DNA of 64,000 nt from Candidatus Hydrogenedentota bacterium (GCA_019637335.1 JAHBVV010000031.1:21653-85652); one strand, 5' to 3'; shown: positions 1 to 8,877, numbered from the stretch's first letter. Program-made: numbers and translations. The notes: generated from the letters alone by a model not told the origin.

Positions 1-750
1 CTGGTTGGTCGGGAAGGCGTCCACCAGCCGGTCCACCGTGCGCACCGCGCCGGTCGTGTGCAGGGTGCCGAACACCAGGTGGCCGGTTTCCGCCGCGGTC
101 ACCGCCGCCTCGATCGTTTCGAGGTCGCGCATTTCGCCCACGAGAATCACGTCCGGGTCCATGCGCAGCGCGCGCCGGAGCGCCTCGGAGAAGGTGGGCA
201 CGTCGACGCCCACCTCGCGCTGCGTGATGATGCTCTTCTTGTGGTAGTGGTAGTACTCGATCGGGTCCTCGATCGTGATGATGTGGTGGTCGTACGTGAT
301 GTTGATCCAGTCGATCATCGTCGCGAGGCTGGTCGATTTACCGGAACCCGTCGGGCCGGTGACCAGAATGAGACCGCGCGGCTGGGAGATAATCTCCTTG
401 AGCCCCATGGGCAGCCCGATTTCCTCGAAGGTCAGGAGCGTGCGCGGGATCAGGCGCAACACCATGCCCACATAGCCGCGCTGCTTGAAGACGGAGACGC
501 GGAACCGGGCCACGTCCTCAAACGCGAAACCGAAGTCCGTCCCCCCGACCTCCTGCAGCTCCTGCTGGTTGTCCACCGACGCGATGCTTTTCATCAGACT
601 CTCGGTGTCTTCGGCCGTCAGCGGGTTGTCCCCGAAAAACTGCATGTGCCCGTGCACGCGGCCGGCCGGCGGGTCGTCGACCGCAATGTGCAGGTCGGAA
701 CCGTCCCGGTCGATCAGCATCCGGAGCAAACTCACCATCTCGTAGGCCAT
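1..750 (-). CDS. pilT: Twitching motility retraction ATPase PilT, 3' end cut by window
   Basis: Hexameric secretion-superfamily ATPase that powers type IV pilus retraction at the inner membrane. Translating the minus strand from the ATG gives 250 residues in an uninterrupted frame to the window edge, so roughly the last 100 residues are missing. Residues 1-95 look like the PilT N-terminal PAS-like domain. Walker A GPTGSGKS is at 132-139, and the Asp box and Walker B region with VILVGEMRD lies at about 201-209. The His-box segment [10 protein letters not shown] is at about 223-232. A GGAGAAG ribosome binding site sits 6 nt before the start. It lies 41 nt downstream of the pilB-like ATPase gene and is probably cotranscribed with it. 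The EMRD/GTLHTT signature separates PilT from the extension ATPases. Confidence 0.93.
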   Translation of the reverse strand, partial: MAYEMVSLLRMLIDRDGSDLHIAVDDPPAGRVHGHMQFFGDNPLTAEDTESLMKSIASVDNQQELQEVGGTDFGFAFEDVARFRVSVFKQRGYVGMVLRLIPRTLLTFEEIGLPMGLKEIISQPRGLILVTGPTGSGKSTSLATMIDWINITYDHHIITIEDPIEYYHYHKKSIITQREVGVDVPTFSEALRRALRMDPDVILVGEMRDLETIEAAVTAAETGHLVFGTLHTTGAVRTVDRLVDAFPTNQ

Positions 751-791
751 GTATATCTTCTCCCAGGTGGGCCTTTCTATCTATCAGGGGA

Positions 792-2636
792 CTAATCCGG
801 CCGAACGACCTTCTTGAGGGGATCGTCCAGGCGGGTTCTGCGGTTTACTTCTTCGAGGGTCGTGATGCCGTTGAGCGCCTTCTTCCAGGCGTCCTCGCGC
901 ATCGTCACCATGCCCGACTCGCGGGCCGCGCGCTTGATGTTCGTCGCGGTCTCGCTCTTCATGAGCAGCTGCCGGATGCGATCGTTCGTCACCAGCAGCT
1001 CGTACACGCCGAGACGCCCCGCGTGGCCGGTGTCGTTGCAGTTGTCGCACCCCTTGCCGTGGAACAGCTCCACCTCCTCCATATTCACCGGGAAGCCCAG
1101 GCGGCCGATCTCGGTCAGATCGGGCTCGCAGCGCTCCTTGCAGTTCGTGCAGATCGTCCGCACGAGGCGCTGCGCCAGAATAGCGCGCACGCCCGACGCC
1201 ACGAGGTAGGCCTTGATCCCGATATCGATAAGACGGGTGAACGAACTGGCGGTGTCGTTCGTGTGCAGCGTGGAGAACACCAGGTGGCCGGTGAGGGCCG
1301 CCTTGATCGCGATTTCGGCGGTCTCGCTATCGCGGATTTCGCCCACCATCACGATGTCCGGGTCCTGGCGGAAAATGGCGCGCAGCGCGCGCGTGAAGTC
1401 GAAGCTGATTTCGTGGTGGATCTGCACCTGGTTGATGCCGGCGAGCTGGTATTCGACCGGGTCCTCCACCGTGATGATCTTCACGTCGGGCTTGTTCAGG
1501 TTGTGCAGGGAGGCGTAGAGCGAGGTCGTCTTGCCGGAACCCGTCGGGCCGGTGACCAGGATAACGCCGGTGCTCAGCCCCAGGAGCTGCTCCCAGCGGC
1601 GCTGGTGCTCCGGCGAAAAGCCCAGCTGGCCCAGGCCGAGCAGCAAACCGCTCTTGTCCAGGATACGCATGACCACGCTCTCGCCGTAGTAGGCCGGAAG
1701 CGCGCTCACGCGCAAGTCCACCATCTTTCCCCCCATCATCATCTTAATGCGCCCGTCCTGCGGCACGCGCTTTTCGGTAATGTCCATGCCGGACATGATC
1801 TTCAAGCGCGAAATAATGGAGGCCTGCGCGCGCTTGGGCGGCGGGGGCATCAGCTGCATCACGCCGTCGATGCGGTAGCGCACCTTCACGTCCGTCTTGG
1901 ACGGCTCGATGTGAATATCGCTCGCGCGCAGCCGGAACGCTTCCAGGATGAGCTGGTTGACGTAGCGCATGACCGGGCTATTGTCGTCCGCGTCCTCCGC
2001 CTCGTCCGTCCCCGCCGCGAACCCATCCTTGTCGATGGAGTCCATCCCGATGCTGCTCATGCTGATGTCGCTGGCGCTCATGCTGCCCAGGCTGCTCATC
2101 GACGAATCCAGCGAGCTCAGGTTTGACATGGTGCTCAGCGTGCTCATGCTGCTCGCCGAACTCACCGACGACAACATGGTCTCCACCGTGTTTTCCTGGA
2201 GGCCGTAGCACTTGTTCAACGCGACGCCGATTTCCTCGTTGGTCGCCAGCACCGGATCCACGTCGCGGTCCAGCAGGCGGCGGAGGTTGTCGAGGTTGTT
2301 GATGTTGGTGGGGTCGGCGGTCGCGATCACAATGGTGTTGCCGCGCTCTTCAATCGGAACAACGCGGTAGAGCGTTGCGATGCCGCCGTCGATCAGGCTG
2401 CGGATGCGTTCGGGGATCTCGCGATCGGCGAGCTTTACAATGGGGATGCCCAGCTGATCGGCCAGGCCTTCGGTGACGTGGTGCTTGCTGATGTAGTTGA
2501 GGCGCACCAGAATCTCACCGATCTTTCGGTGAGCCATGGTCGTCTGCTGCTTGTGAATGGCCTCGTCAAGCTGCTGTTGCTTGATAATGCCCTTTTCCAC
2601 CAGGCGCTGGCCAAAGAGGGTGTACGTGGTTTGCAT
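792..2636 (-). CDS. pilB: Type IV pilus/T2SS extension ATPase (PilB/GspE family)
   Basis: Assembly ATPase for a pilus or pseudopilus. The 614 residues hold an N-terminal MshEN/T2SSE_N-type domain at about 1-145, with two helical half-repeats resembling the c-di-GMP binding MshEN motif (IGEILVRLNYIS in the second). A Ser/Met-rich linker at about 155-205 follows, then the ATPase core with Walker A GPTGSGKT near 365. A tetracysteine zinc site (CTNC...C and CDNC) lies near 495-535. An RBS GAGGTG stands 6 nt before the ATG. The gene has its own promoter 32-60 nt upstream, and pilT follows. A second family member sits between gspF and gspD, so this copy is more likely PilB for a type IV pilus. GspE-like duty for the T2SS cannot be excluded. 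Confidence 0.9.
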   Translation of the reverse strand: MQTTYTLFGQRLVEKGIIKQQQLDEAIHKQQTTMAHRKIGEILVRLNYISKHHVTEGLADQLGIPIVKLADREIPERIRSLIDGGIATLYRVVPIEERGNTIVIATADPTNINNLDNLRRLLDRDVDPVLATNEEIGVALNKCYGLQENTVETMLSSVSSASSMSTLSTMSNLSSLDSSMSSLGSMSASDISMSSIGMDSIDKDGFAAGTDEAEDADDNSPVMRYVNQLILEAFRLRASDIHIEPSKTDVKVRYRIDGVMQLMPPPPKRAQASIISRLKIMSGMDITEKRVPQDGRIKMMMGGKMVDLRVSALPAYYGESVVMRILDKSGLLLGLGQLGFSPEHQRRWEQLLGLSTGVILVTGPTGSGKTTSLYASLHNLNKPDVKIITVEDPVEYQLAGINQVQIHHEISFDFTRALRAIFRQDPDIVMVGEIRDSETAEIAIKAALTGHLVFSTLHTNDTASSFTRLIDIGIKAYLVASGVRAILAQRLVRTICTNCKERCEPDLTEIGRLGFPVNMEEVELFHGKGCDNCNDTGHAGRLGVYELLVTNDRIRQLLMKSETATNIKRAARESGMVTMREDAWKKALNGITTLEEVNRRTRLDDPLKKVVRPD

Positions 2637-2667
2637 GGTGACACCTCATCGCTGTTCACACACTAGA

Positions 2668-2696
2668 ACTTTACCAGAGAAGGCTGATCTTGTCAA
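2668..2696 (-). promoter_or_regulatory. Sigma70-type promoter of the pilB-pilT pair
   Basis: On the minus strand a perfect -35 TTGACA is followed by a 17-nt spacer and -10 TAAAGT. Predicted transcription starts about 25 nt before the pilB-like ATG. This gives pilB-pilT a promoter separate from the gsp operon, which ends 228 nt upstream of it. Confidence 0.72.
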
Positions 2697-2923
2697 TGTA
2701 AATACTGAGAGTAATTACTGATATAATTGGACTTACGGCATTTTTTGTCAAGTAATTACCTCGGTGAGCCAACAAGAATTGACCGGGAACCCGCCCCAAT
2801 TCAAGACACCCGCGCACCTGTTGACCCAAGTTCCCATGGATTCACTTCGAGCTTGGCCCGCATCCCATTGTCACTTATCACTGACCTAATGTCAAGAGGA
2901 CCGTGACCGGCAATCGGACGCGG

Positions 2924-3448
2924 TCAAACCTTTACGCTGACAAAAGTGATATCGCACTCCAGGCCCTGCTCCCGCAACATGGGCCGGATTTCCATCCTGT
3001 AGACCGCCACCAGGCTGTTGCTGCCGCGAACTTTGTGCAGCAGATCCGTCAATTCCTCGAGCGAAACCCCGGCCAGTTTGAGATCGACCAGGGGATGGTT
3101 CTCCGAGAGGCCGCGGGGGCGCCGGCCATTCTCGAGGCGCGCCCGATCGCTCAGGCCGGTTTCGGTGACCATGCGGTTAATGAAGGGAAACAGGTCAAAG
3201 CGCGGATCGCGGGCATTGAGGACGCGGAGCAGCTCTTCCTGGCTTTCGACCCGCAATTCCTCCTCGGCCTTCTGGAGCCGCGCCAGTTGCAGGTCCTGCT
3301 GCGCCTGCGCGAACTGTTGCCGCGCCTGCTGGTGGCGGCTGCCCCAGTTTTTGGGCACGTAAAACAACATGAACACGGCGAGCAGCAGAAAAAGAGCCGC
3401 GAAGAACAGCGTGCCCCGCTCGCGCCGGTCGAGATCATTCATTCCCAT
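2924..3448 (-). CDS. gspM: Type II secretion protein GspM (PilO-like)
   Basis: Inner-membrane assembly-platform component that partners GspL. It has 174 residues with a short cytoplasmic N-terminus, one transmembrane helix at about 13-31 (RGTLFFAALFLLLAVFMLFY), then a coiled coil at about 40-80 and a ferredoxin-like C-terminal domain typical of GspM/PilO. The start overlaps the last 14 nt of gspL, implying translational coupling. Sequence conservation in this family is low, so the call rests on architecture and on its position as the last gene of the gsp cluster. It is the final gene before the separately promoted pilB-pilT pair. Confidence 0.82.
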   Translation of the reverse strand: MGMNDLDRRERGTLFFAALFLLLAVFMLFYVPKNWGSRHQQARQQFAQAQQDLQLARLQKAEEELRVESQEELLRVLNARDPRFDLFPFINRMVTETGLSDRARLENGRRPRGLSENHPLVDLKLAGVSLEELTDLLHKVRGSNSLVAVYRMEIRPMLREQGLECDITFVSVKV

Positions 3449-4892
3449 CGGAAGCCTCCCCCGTCCTGCGGAACGCGCGGATGCCGAACGTCACCTCGCT
3501 CCCCTCGGCCGACTGCCGGAAATTCGGGTCCACCGCGAAGACCGCCGACTGGGCAAGCGCGTCCTTCACGACGCCCACGTTCTCCGCGTTCGTCGTCTTG
3601 CCTTCAATGAGCACCCACCCGCTCTGCATTTCGGGTGGCTGGAGCTTCACGGACGTCACCAGCACCGCGGACTCGGGCATCCGGGCGCTGATGTCCGCGA
3701 GGATATCGAGCACGGGCGGGTCGCGGAACAGGTTCACATCCACATTCTCGCCCAGGCCCTTGCCGGCAAGCTCTTCGATTTCCTTTCGAAGCTGATCGAT
3801 TTCCAGCTGGATCTGCGCCGTCTGGGCCTTGAAGTGGTTCACTTCGAAATAGTAGTAGAGGCCCCACAGCAGCAGGGCGACCAGCGCGAAACCGGATGAG
3901 TACACCACGTGGGGCGCGACGTCCCGAAGCAGCCGCGCCGGGGAGCGCCCGGACGGATTGAAATTCAACGCGAGCACGCCGCCCGCGCCCGCAAAGGCCG
4001 CGCCGGCCGCCGCCTCCCACGCGTTGGGGCCGCACGAGGCGGGGTCCGCCTCCAGGGCGCGCGCGCCGCCCGCGATCTCCCGCAGCATCACGCGGGATCG
4101 CACCGGCAGGCGCAGGGCCTCGGAGAACACATCGGCCTCCGCCGGCGAAAGCTCGATCCCGGTCACGTCCAGCGCCGCGATCTCGCCGCCCGCGCGCCAC
4201 TTGGCGAGGAAGGCGCGCAGCGTGTTCTGCACTTCCCGCGCCACCGCCCCGGGCGAGCTGGCCAAGGCCTCCGCCCCGGCGCCCAGGCTCCGGAAGTAGG
4301 CGATAGTTCCATTGAAGACCACGGCCAGGCTCGCGCTCTGCCCGCGAACGTGCAGCACGGCCTCCAGGCCCTTCTGCGCCTTCCGCCCGGCCTGCCACAG
4401 GCCCGTCAGGGCCACGGCGTCCAGGTTGACCGCCTCCACCTCGACGCCGGCGGCCGCCACAATGGCCAGCTGCTCGTCGAGGTGGTTCCGGCGCACGCCC
4501 ACCGCCAGCACCTCCGTCTCCCCGTCCACTTCGGCCACCAGGTTGAAATCCAGCAGCAGCTCGTCGATGGGAATGGCCAGGTGCGGCTCCAGTTCAAAAC
4601 GCGCGGCGGCCAGCACCCGCTTACGCCCGCGCATCGGTATCGTAATCGACCGCACCACGCTGTGCATCGCGTTGGCGCACAGGATAAACACGGCGGGCGT
4701 GTGTTTGAGGCTGTCCACCGCCTCGCCCAGCGCCTGCGCCAGCGCGGCGATCCGGTCCTCCGGATCGGCGAACTGGGCGGTACGCTCCCGCACCTCCAAC
4801 AGCACGGGCTTTCGCCCGCCCGTCTTGACCACCGCCACCCGGACCGTGTGGCCCACGATCTCGATGGCGCCCAACTTTGCACTCAACAGCAT
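3435..4892 (-). CDS. gspL: Type II secretion protein GspL, PilM-PilN-like fusion
   Basis: Cytoplasmic actin-like plus periplasmic assembly-platform protein linking the secretion ATPase to GspM. Of its 485 residues, about 1-290 form the PilM/GspL actin-like domain (begins with LGAIEIVGHTVRVAVVKTGG). A single transmembrane segment lies at about 329-351. The periplasmic tail resembles PilN, with a coiled coil followed by an ILADISARMPESAVLVTSV segment. It is therefore equivalent to PilM and PilN joined in one chain, which is how GspL is understood. It lies between gspK and gspM and overlaps gspM by 14 nt. Confidence 0.87.
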   Translation of the reverse strand: MLLSAKLGAIEIVGHTVRVAVVKTGGRKPVLLEVRERTAQFADPEDRIAALAQALGEAVDSLKHTPAVFILCANAMHSVVRSITIPMRGRKRVLAAARFELEPHLAIPIDELLLDFNLVAEVDGETEVLAVGVRRNHLDEQLAIVAAAGVEVEAVNLDAVALTGLWQAGRKAQKGLEAVLHVRGQSASLAVVFNGTIAYFRSLGAGAEALASSPGAVAREVQNTLRAFLAKWRAGGEIAALDVTGIELSPAEADVFSEALRLPVRSRVMLREIAGGARALEADPASCGPNAWEAAAGAAFAGAGGVLALNFNPSGRSPARLLRDVAPHVVYSSGFALVALLLWGLYYYFEVNHFKAQTAQIQLEIDQLRKEIEELAGKGLGENVDVNLFRDPPVLDILADISARMPESAVLVTSVKLQPPEMQSGWVLIEGKTTNAENVGVVKDALAQSAVFAVDPNFRQSAEGSEVTFGIRAFRRTGEASDGNE

Positions 4893-4965
4893 GCGCTACT
4901 CCAGCGTCCGCGCGCCCGCACCGAGCGGGGCGCACCAGCCCACCCGCCGCGGCGGGTAAAGCCCG

Positions 4966-6207
4966 TTATTGTATAACTTTCCACGAAAGAATGCGATAGA
5001 ACTCCTGCGGCAGCTCCAGGCCGCTGTACACGGGGTTCTGGAACGGAAGCGCCTCGTTGCCGCCCGGCCAGTCCAGCGTGCCCGGATCCTGCGGCACGCG
5101 CAGGACATAGGCCTCGTTGCGGATGAGGATGTCGTCCAGCATGGCGTCCCCATGGATCCGAAAGATGTGGCTGTGCACCGTGAAAATCTGGCGCAACACC
5201 TCGCGTTCGGCGGCAACCTGCGCGGCCTCCAGGTCCTGCGCCCCCCCGCGCGGGCGGCGGCTTTCCGCCACCGCGAGTTCCACGTGCGTCACGTAGCCGG
5301 CCAGGTCGTCCACATTCTGGTAGGCGCCCAGCTCCTCCTGAACGCTCAGCATGTCCTGGATCATCTGCTCGAAGTTGATATCCTCGGCCATGCCCGCCTC
5401 CACCCAGCCAAGACAATAGGCCTCCAGCGCGTCGCTCACGCCCGAATCCAGATCGATGTAAACCGTGTTGGGGTTGATGCGGCCGATCCAGTCGCCGTGC
5501 ACGGTGAGGAACTCCGTCACGGGAAGCTGCGGCGGATCCACATCCCGCGCGCCGAAAAACAGGGCCGGGCTCATCCCCTTAATCAACAGCAGCTCGTCGA
5601 TCGAGTCCATCGGGCCGTTCTTGCAGGAATAGGGCGTCTCCGCCGCCTGGTAGAACGCCGTCTCCGCGCCGTTGCCGTCAATTTCGTCGTCCTCGTCGAG
5701 CCAGTCGATGATGGCGTCCACCAGCGCCTCGGCGTCCACGTTCTGGCCCCCGGTGGTGGCCCGCTGCTGAAAAAAGAGTATGAGAGCCTGACGCACTTGT
5801 TCGCGTACGAATTTCTCGCCCGTGCTGTAGTCCACCAGGGCGTTCAGATTGATTTTCCCGAACTCGTCCGAGATGGTCGCGCGCATCACGGCGTCGTTCA
5901 GCGGCTCGAACTCGCCCGGCAGCGCCCACGAACTCAAGCGGCTGTCCGCCGGGCTGGCCGATCCGTCGGCGGCGCCCAGCTCCGATTGCAGGCGGTCCGT
6001 CTCCAGCACGCTCAAGCCCTTGTATACCGCCGATCGCGCGGCGAGGCGCGCCTGAAAATCATTCCCGCTGTTCAGCGAATACGAGGCCTCCACCTGCGCT
6101 TCATACGCAAACTCCACGACCAGCACCGTGAGCAGCACGACAAACAGCAGCGTCAAAATCAGCGCGACGCCTTCATTCCGCTTCCGTGTCGTTGCTACCC
6201 TTCGCAT
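4966..6207 (-). CDS. gspK: Type II secretion minor pseudopilin GspK
   Basis: Large minor pseudopilin at the pseudopilus tip complex (GspI-J-K). It has 413 residues. The leader MRRVATTRKRNEG is followed by a hydrophobic helix starting VALILTLLF with no Glu at position +5 of the mature chain, as is normal for GspK. The body contains DEFGKINLNALVD and the helical SAM-like/helix-hairpin regions expected of the family (EALVDAIIDWLDEDDE). The start is placed at ATG with an AAAGG ribosome site; an upstream ATG is out of frame. The 5' side is separated from gspJ by a G-rich heptamer array. Confidence 0.92.
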   Translation of the reverse strand: MRRVATTRKRNEGVALILTLLFVVLLTVLVVEFAYEAQVEASYSLNSGNDFQARLAARSAVYKGLSVLETDRLQSELGAADGSASPADSRLSSWALPGEFEPLNDAVMRATISDEFGKINLNALVDYSTGEKFVREQVRQALILFFQQRATTGGQNVDAEALVDAIIDWLDEDDEIDGNGAETAFYQAAETPYSCKNGPMDSIDELLLIKGMSPALFFGARDVDPPQLPVTEFLTVHGDWIGRINPNTVYIDLDSGVSDALEAYCLGWVEAGMAEDINFEQMIQDMLSVQEELGAYQNVDDLAGYVTHVELAVAESRRPRGGAQDLEAAQVAAEREVLRQIFTVHSHIFRIHGDAMLDDILIRNEAYVLRVPQDPGTLDWPGGNEALPFQNPVYSGLELPQEFYRILSWKVIQ

Positions 6208-6235
6208 CCCATACCTTTCAATACAGCCAACACAT

Positions 6236-6460
6236 CTTCACCCTTCACCCTTCACCCTCCACCCTTCACCCTCCACCCTCCACCCTTCACCCTTCACCCT
6301 TCACCCTTCACCCTCCACCCTTCACCCTTCACCCTTCACCCTCCACCCTCCACCCTCCACCCTCCACCCTCCACCCTTCACCCTTCACCCTTCACCCTCC
6401 ACCCTCCACCCTCCACCCTTCTCCCTTCTCCCTTCTCCCTTCTCCCTTCACCCTTCACCC
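6236..6460. repeat. Heptanucleotide tandem array between gspJ and gspK
   Basis: About 32 head-to-tail 7-bp units, written on the plus strand as CACCCTT, CACCCTC and (near the right end) CTCCCTT. On the sense (minus) strand these read GGGTGAA, GGGTGGA and GGGAGAA, so GGG tracts recur every 7 nt. The gspJ stop codon TGA lies inside the first units, and the array fills most of the gap to gspK. It encodes no plausible protein; apparent plus-strand His-Pro-Ser-rich readings are by-products of the periodicity. Confidence 0.97.
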
Positions 6461-7290
6461 GCCGCTTCCGCCGCCTGATCGGTGCTCCGGTAGTGGTTCG
6501 GGTCGAGAAACTCGCCCAGGACTCCCGAGCCCGCCGGCAGTATCGCCACCATCTCCAAATCGAAATCCCGTGTGGGATCGACCCCCGCGGCGCGATCGGC
6601 CTCCAGTTGAGACTTCGTTTTCGCCAGATTGATCTGGATCCGTACGGCCCACGGCAGGAATCCCAGTTCGTCGGAATTCCATTCGGGCGTCCACTCTTCC
6701 GCCAGCCCGTCGTAGTACTCCACATTAAAGGAGCGGATCGGGATTTCCCGCTCCCATACGCCCTCCTCCGAATCCTGGCGCAGCTCGGCGGCCGGAAAGA
6801 GCTCGTCCCCGCCGGCCAGAAGCACCAGCGGCTTTTCCGTAATGAACAGGGTGGTCCCCTCCTGCTCCTCGCGCTCCACGCCATCAAACGTGCGAAACAG
6901 GCCCTCGCCCTCGCCGCTGCCGTCGTCGATATAATATTCGACCAGCTTCACGATACCGGGCAGCGACTTCGCCCCGGACAACGGCAGGGAGGTCGCGAAA
7001 CGCAGGGTGTCGGCATCGCCGAAGGGGCCCGATCCATCCTCCCCTATCAGGGCGTATTCCCCGTCCGGCTTGGCGCTGATGGAAGCCAGATCATCGCGAA
7101 GCTGGTTCCACAGAAACTGCCGCAAGCGCAGGCTCTCCGAAGCCTCCCGAGCGATCTCCGCGGTGGTCGCGACCGACGCAAAGCACACGTACACCCCGCC
7201 AACAAGCACAACGAGGATCGTCATCGCGACCATGATCTCGATGAGCGTGAAGCCCGCCTGGGCGCGGCGATATGACCGGGCGCGGTTCAC
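6448..7290 (-). CDS. gspJ: Type II secretion minor pseudopilin GspJ
   Basis: Minor pseudopilin of the T2SS tip complex, 280 residues. I place the start at a GTG whose first bases overlap the gspI stop (GTGA), giving the leader MNRARSYRRAQAG followed by the mature FTLIEIMVAM with Glu at +5. Longer readings would extend into gspI and lack a prepilin leader at the right position. The globular part contains LVEYYIDDG and RSFNVEYYDG segments typical of GspJ. The final codons (Gly-Glu-Gly-stop) are encoded by the first units of the heptamer array, so the present C-terminus may have been created by repeat expansion. Confidence 0.9.
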   Translation of the reverse strand: MNRARSYRRAQAGFTLIEIMVAMTILVVLVGGVYVCFASVATTAEIAREASESLRLRQFLWNQLRDDLASISAKPDGEYALIGEDGSGPFGDADTLRFATSLPLSGAKSLPGIVKLVEYYIDDGSGEGEGLFRTFDGVEREEQEGTTLFITEKPLVLLAGGDELFPAAELRQDSEEGVWEREIPIRSFNVEYYDGLAEEWTPEWNSDELGFLPWAVRIQINLAKTKSQLEADRAAGVDPTRDFDLEMVAILPAGSGVLGEFLDPNHYRSTDQAAEAAGEG

Positions 7291-7703
7291 CGCTGAACTC
7301 CCTCTCCCAGCACTTCCGTACTGCTGGTGTGGAACACGTAAAACGTCACCGTTTCCTCGTGGCCGTCCGGGCCGCGAAGCATGGCGTTGACCTGGTAGTA
7401 CGGGATCGGCGTCTCGTCCGAGGCGCCCGTGGGCGTACCCTCGAAACTCCATGTGTACCCCGCGTATGCGCCCTCGAAATCGCCCGACTCCGAAAGCGTG
7501 CCGCTGAGCACCTTGAATTCCGCGTCGCTGACCACGCGCTCGATGAGCTGGCGCCGCTCCACGGTCGCGGCCATCTCCTCGTGCAGGCGAAGCGCGCTGT
7601 AGTGCGTGTTGAGCAGGATAAACAGCGCACCCCCGAGTATCCCGACCGCCGCGAGCACCTCGACCAGCGTGAAGCCCCCGCGTTGTTGCAGTTCCGGGCG
7701 CAT
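7287..7703 (-). CDS. gspI: Type II secretion minor pseudopilin GspI
   Basis: Minor pseudopilin that initiates the tip complex. It has 138 residues, with prepilin leader MRPELQQRGG cut before FTLVEVLAAVGI and Glu at +5. The length and short globular domain fit GspI. The start codon overlaps the gspH stop by one base (TAATG) and the stop overlaps the gspJ GTG start, so gspH-I-J are translationally coupled. Confidence 0.92.
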   Translation of the reverse strand: MRPELQQRGGFTLVEVLAAVGILGGALFILLNTHYSALRLHEEMAATVERRQLIERVVSDAEFKVLSGTLSESGDFEGAYAGYTWSFEGTPTGASDETPIPYYQVNAMLRGPDGHEETVTFYVFHTSSTEVLGEGVQR

Positions 7704-8551
7704 TATTTGCCGTACTCCAGGCCCTGGACCATGCGCGTCCGCGCCTGGACTGGATCCCAGATCACGGTATACGCATCGTCGCCGTTTTCGATGTGAAAGG
7801 CCACGTGCTGCGACAGGCCCAGCACGCTGAACTCGATTTCCGCCACGCCCCGCGTCAAATACTCCCCATCGATCTCCACGCCGGTAATCCGGGCATCGCC
7901 GCGCGGGCGCATGCGCCGCAGCACCGGGTCCGCCAGCTCCTCCTCTTCCGGCTCCTCCGCATCCAGAACGAAGGTGTTCTCCTCCCCCAGGATATTGCCG
8001 GCATCCGCGAGAAAGTCCGCGTTATGCTTGACGTTCGCCGCGCGCGCCTCCAGCGCCTTGCGCGTAAAGGCATTGAAGCGATCGTCCATCTGGTAGCCCG
8101 CCAGGTCCAGGTCAAACTCCTTGTCGCCCCCCAGCAGGCTGCTCAGCTCCCCGCCCTGCAACATCTTCTCCGCAAGATCGGCCTTGGAGCGGATCCCCTG
8201 ATCGCGTAGCGCGGCGAACTTCGCCAGCTGATCCGGCTCTTCCGCGAGCGCCTTTTCCTCGTCAGTCTCCGGGTAGATCCAGTGGACGGCGAACATCTCC
8301 TGGGCATCCAGATCGACCCGCACCACCACGCGCTCGCGCAACAGCGCGGAATGCGCCATCGCGCCCTGGCCGTAGCCCGCCACATGGCGCGCCGTGCCTT
8401 CCAGTTCGCTGAACGCGATCACGGGGATGAGACGCGGCACGGCGATCGCCGCGATCACGCCAATCAGAAACACCACCACCGACAGTTCGAGCAGCGTGAA
8501 TCCGGCGCGCCCCGCCGCGCGGGACGGGCTATGTCGGGGTAATTTCAGCAT
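7703..8551 (-). CDS. gspH: Type II secretion minor pseudopilin GspH-like
   Basis: Pseudopilin with leader MLKLPRHSPSRAAGRAG followed by FTLLELSVVVFLIG; mature +5 is Glu. From the chosen ATG it has 282 residues, clearly longer than usual GspH proteins (about 150-200). The extra length is an acidic middle region around residues 95-215 (EETDEEKALAEEPDQ, LDAEEPEEEELADP). An in-frame upstream extension would add 37 residues ahead of the leader and is rejected. Gene order (between gspG and gspI) supports GspH. A hairpin-rich element separates it from gspG. Confidence 0.85.
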   Translation of the reverse strand: MLKLPRHSPSRAAGRAGFTLLELSVVVFLIGVIAAIAVPRLIPVIAFSELEGTARHVAGYGQGAMAHSALLRERVVVRVDLDAQEMFAVHWIYPETDEEKALAEEPDQLAKFAALRDQGIRSKADLAEKMLQGGELSSLLGGDKEFDLDLAGYQMDDRFNAFTRKALEARAANVKHNADFLADAGNILGEENTFVLDAEEPEEEELADPVLRRMRPRGDARITGVEIDGEYLTRGVAEIEFSVLGLSQHVAFHIENGDDAYTVIWDPVQARTRMVQGLEYGK

Positions 8552-8691
8552 GGTTCTCAGCCGGGAAGGGAACCGGCGCGGGTCCGCGGCCTCGCTGGTT
8601 ACGGGTGGAGTTCTGCTATTTCCGATCGGCGAGGACGGGCATGTGTCGATTCCCATTAACACGTTGTAACCCTCACCAAAATCTATGGTAC

Positions 8692-8877
8692 GGGCTTTCA
8701 GCCCTGGCCGAATTCTTCCACCATGTACCTGAGCCGTTGGCCCAGGCTGCTATGGGGCGCACCTTCGGTGCTGAAGATGGTTCCGTTTTTTTCAGGGCCG
8801 AAGGCCCGATCTATATCAGCATGGGGCAACGCCCCGGGAACAGGGTCAAAACCTGTGAAGGGCTGGAAGCCCGCACC
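8692..8877. repeat. Hairpin-rich extragenic repeat element
   Basis: The 373-bp gap between gspG and gspH contains a string of short inverted repeats: GGGCTTTCAGCCC, a GGGCCGAAGGCCC arm followed by an ATCTATATCAGC spacer, GGGGCAACGCCCC, and GGGCTGGAAGCCC. This matches, from memory, a palindromic extragenic element widespread in planctomycete-like genomes. Because it interrupts the gsp operon it could form RNA structure affecting gspG versus downstream expression. No coding sequence is supported here. Confidence 0.7.

Noticed and set aside
6236..6460. CRISPR array
   Set aside because: Units are 7 bp with no spacers and no cas genes nearby.
4969..7275. Plus-strand open frame running through the heptamer array
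   Set aside because: Opposite gspK and gspJ; the His-Pro-Ser-Pro repeats are created by the 7-bp periodicity.
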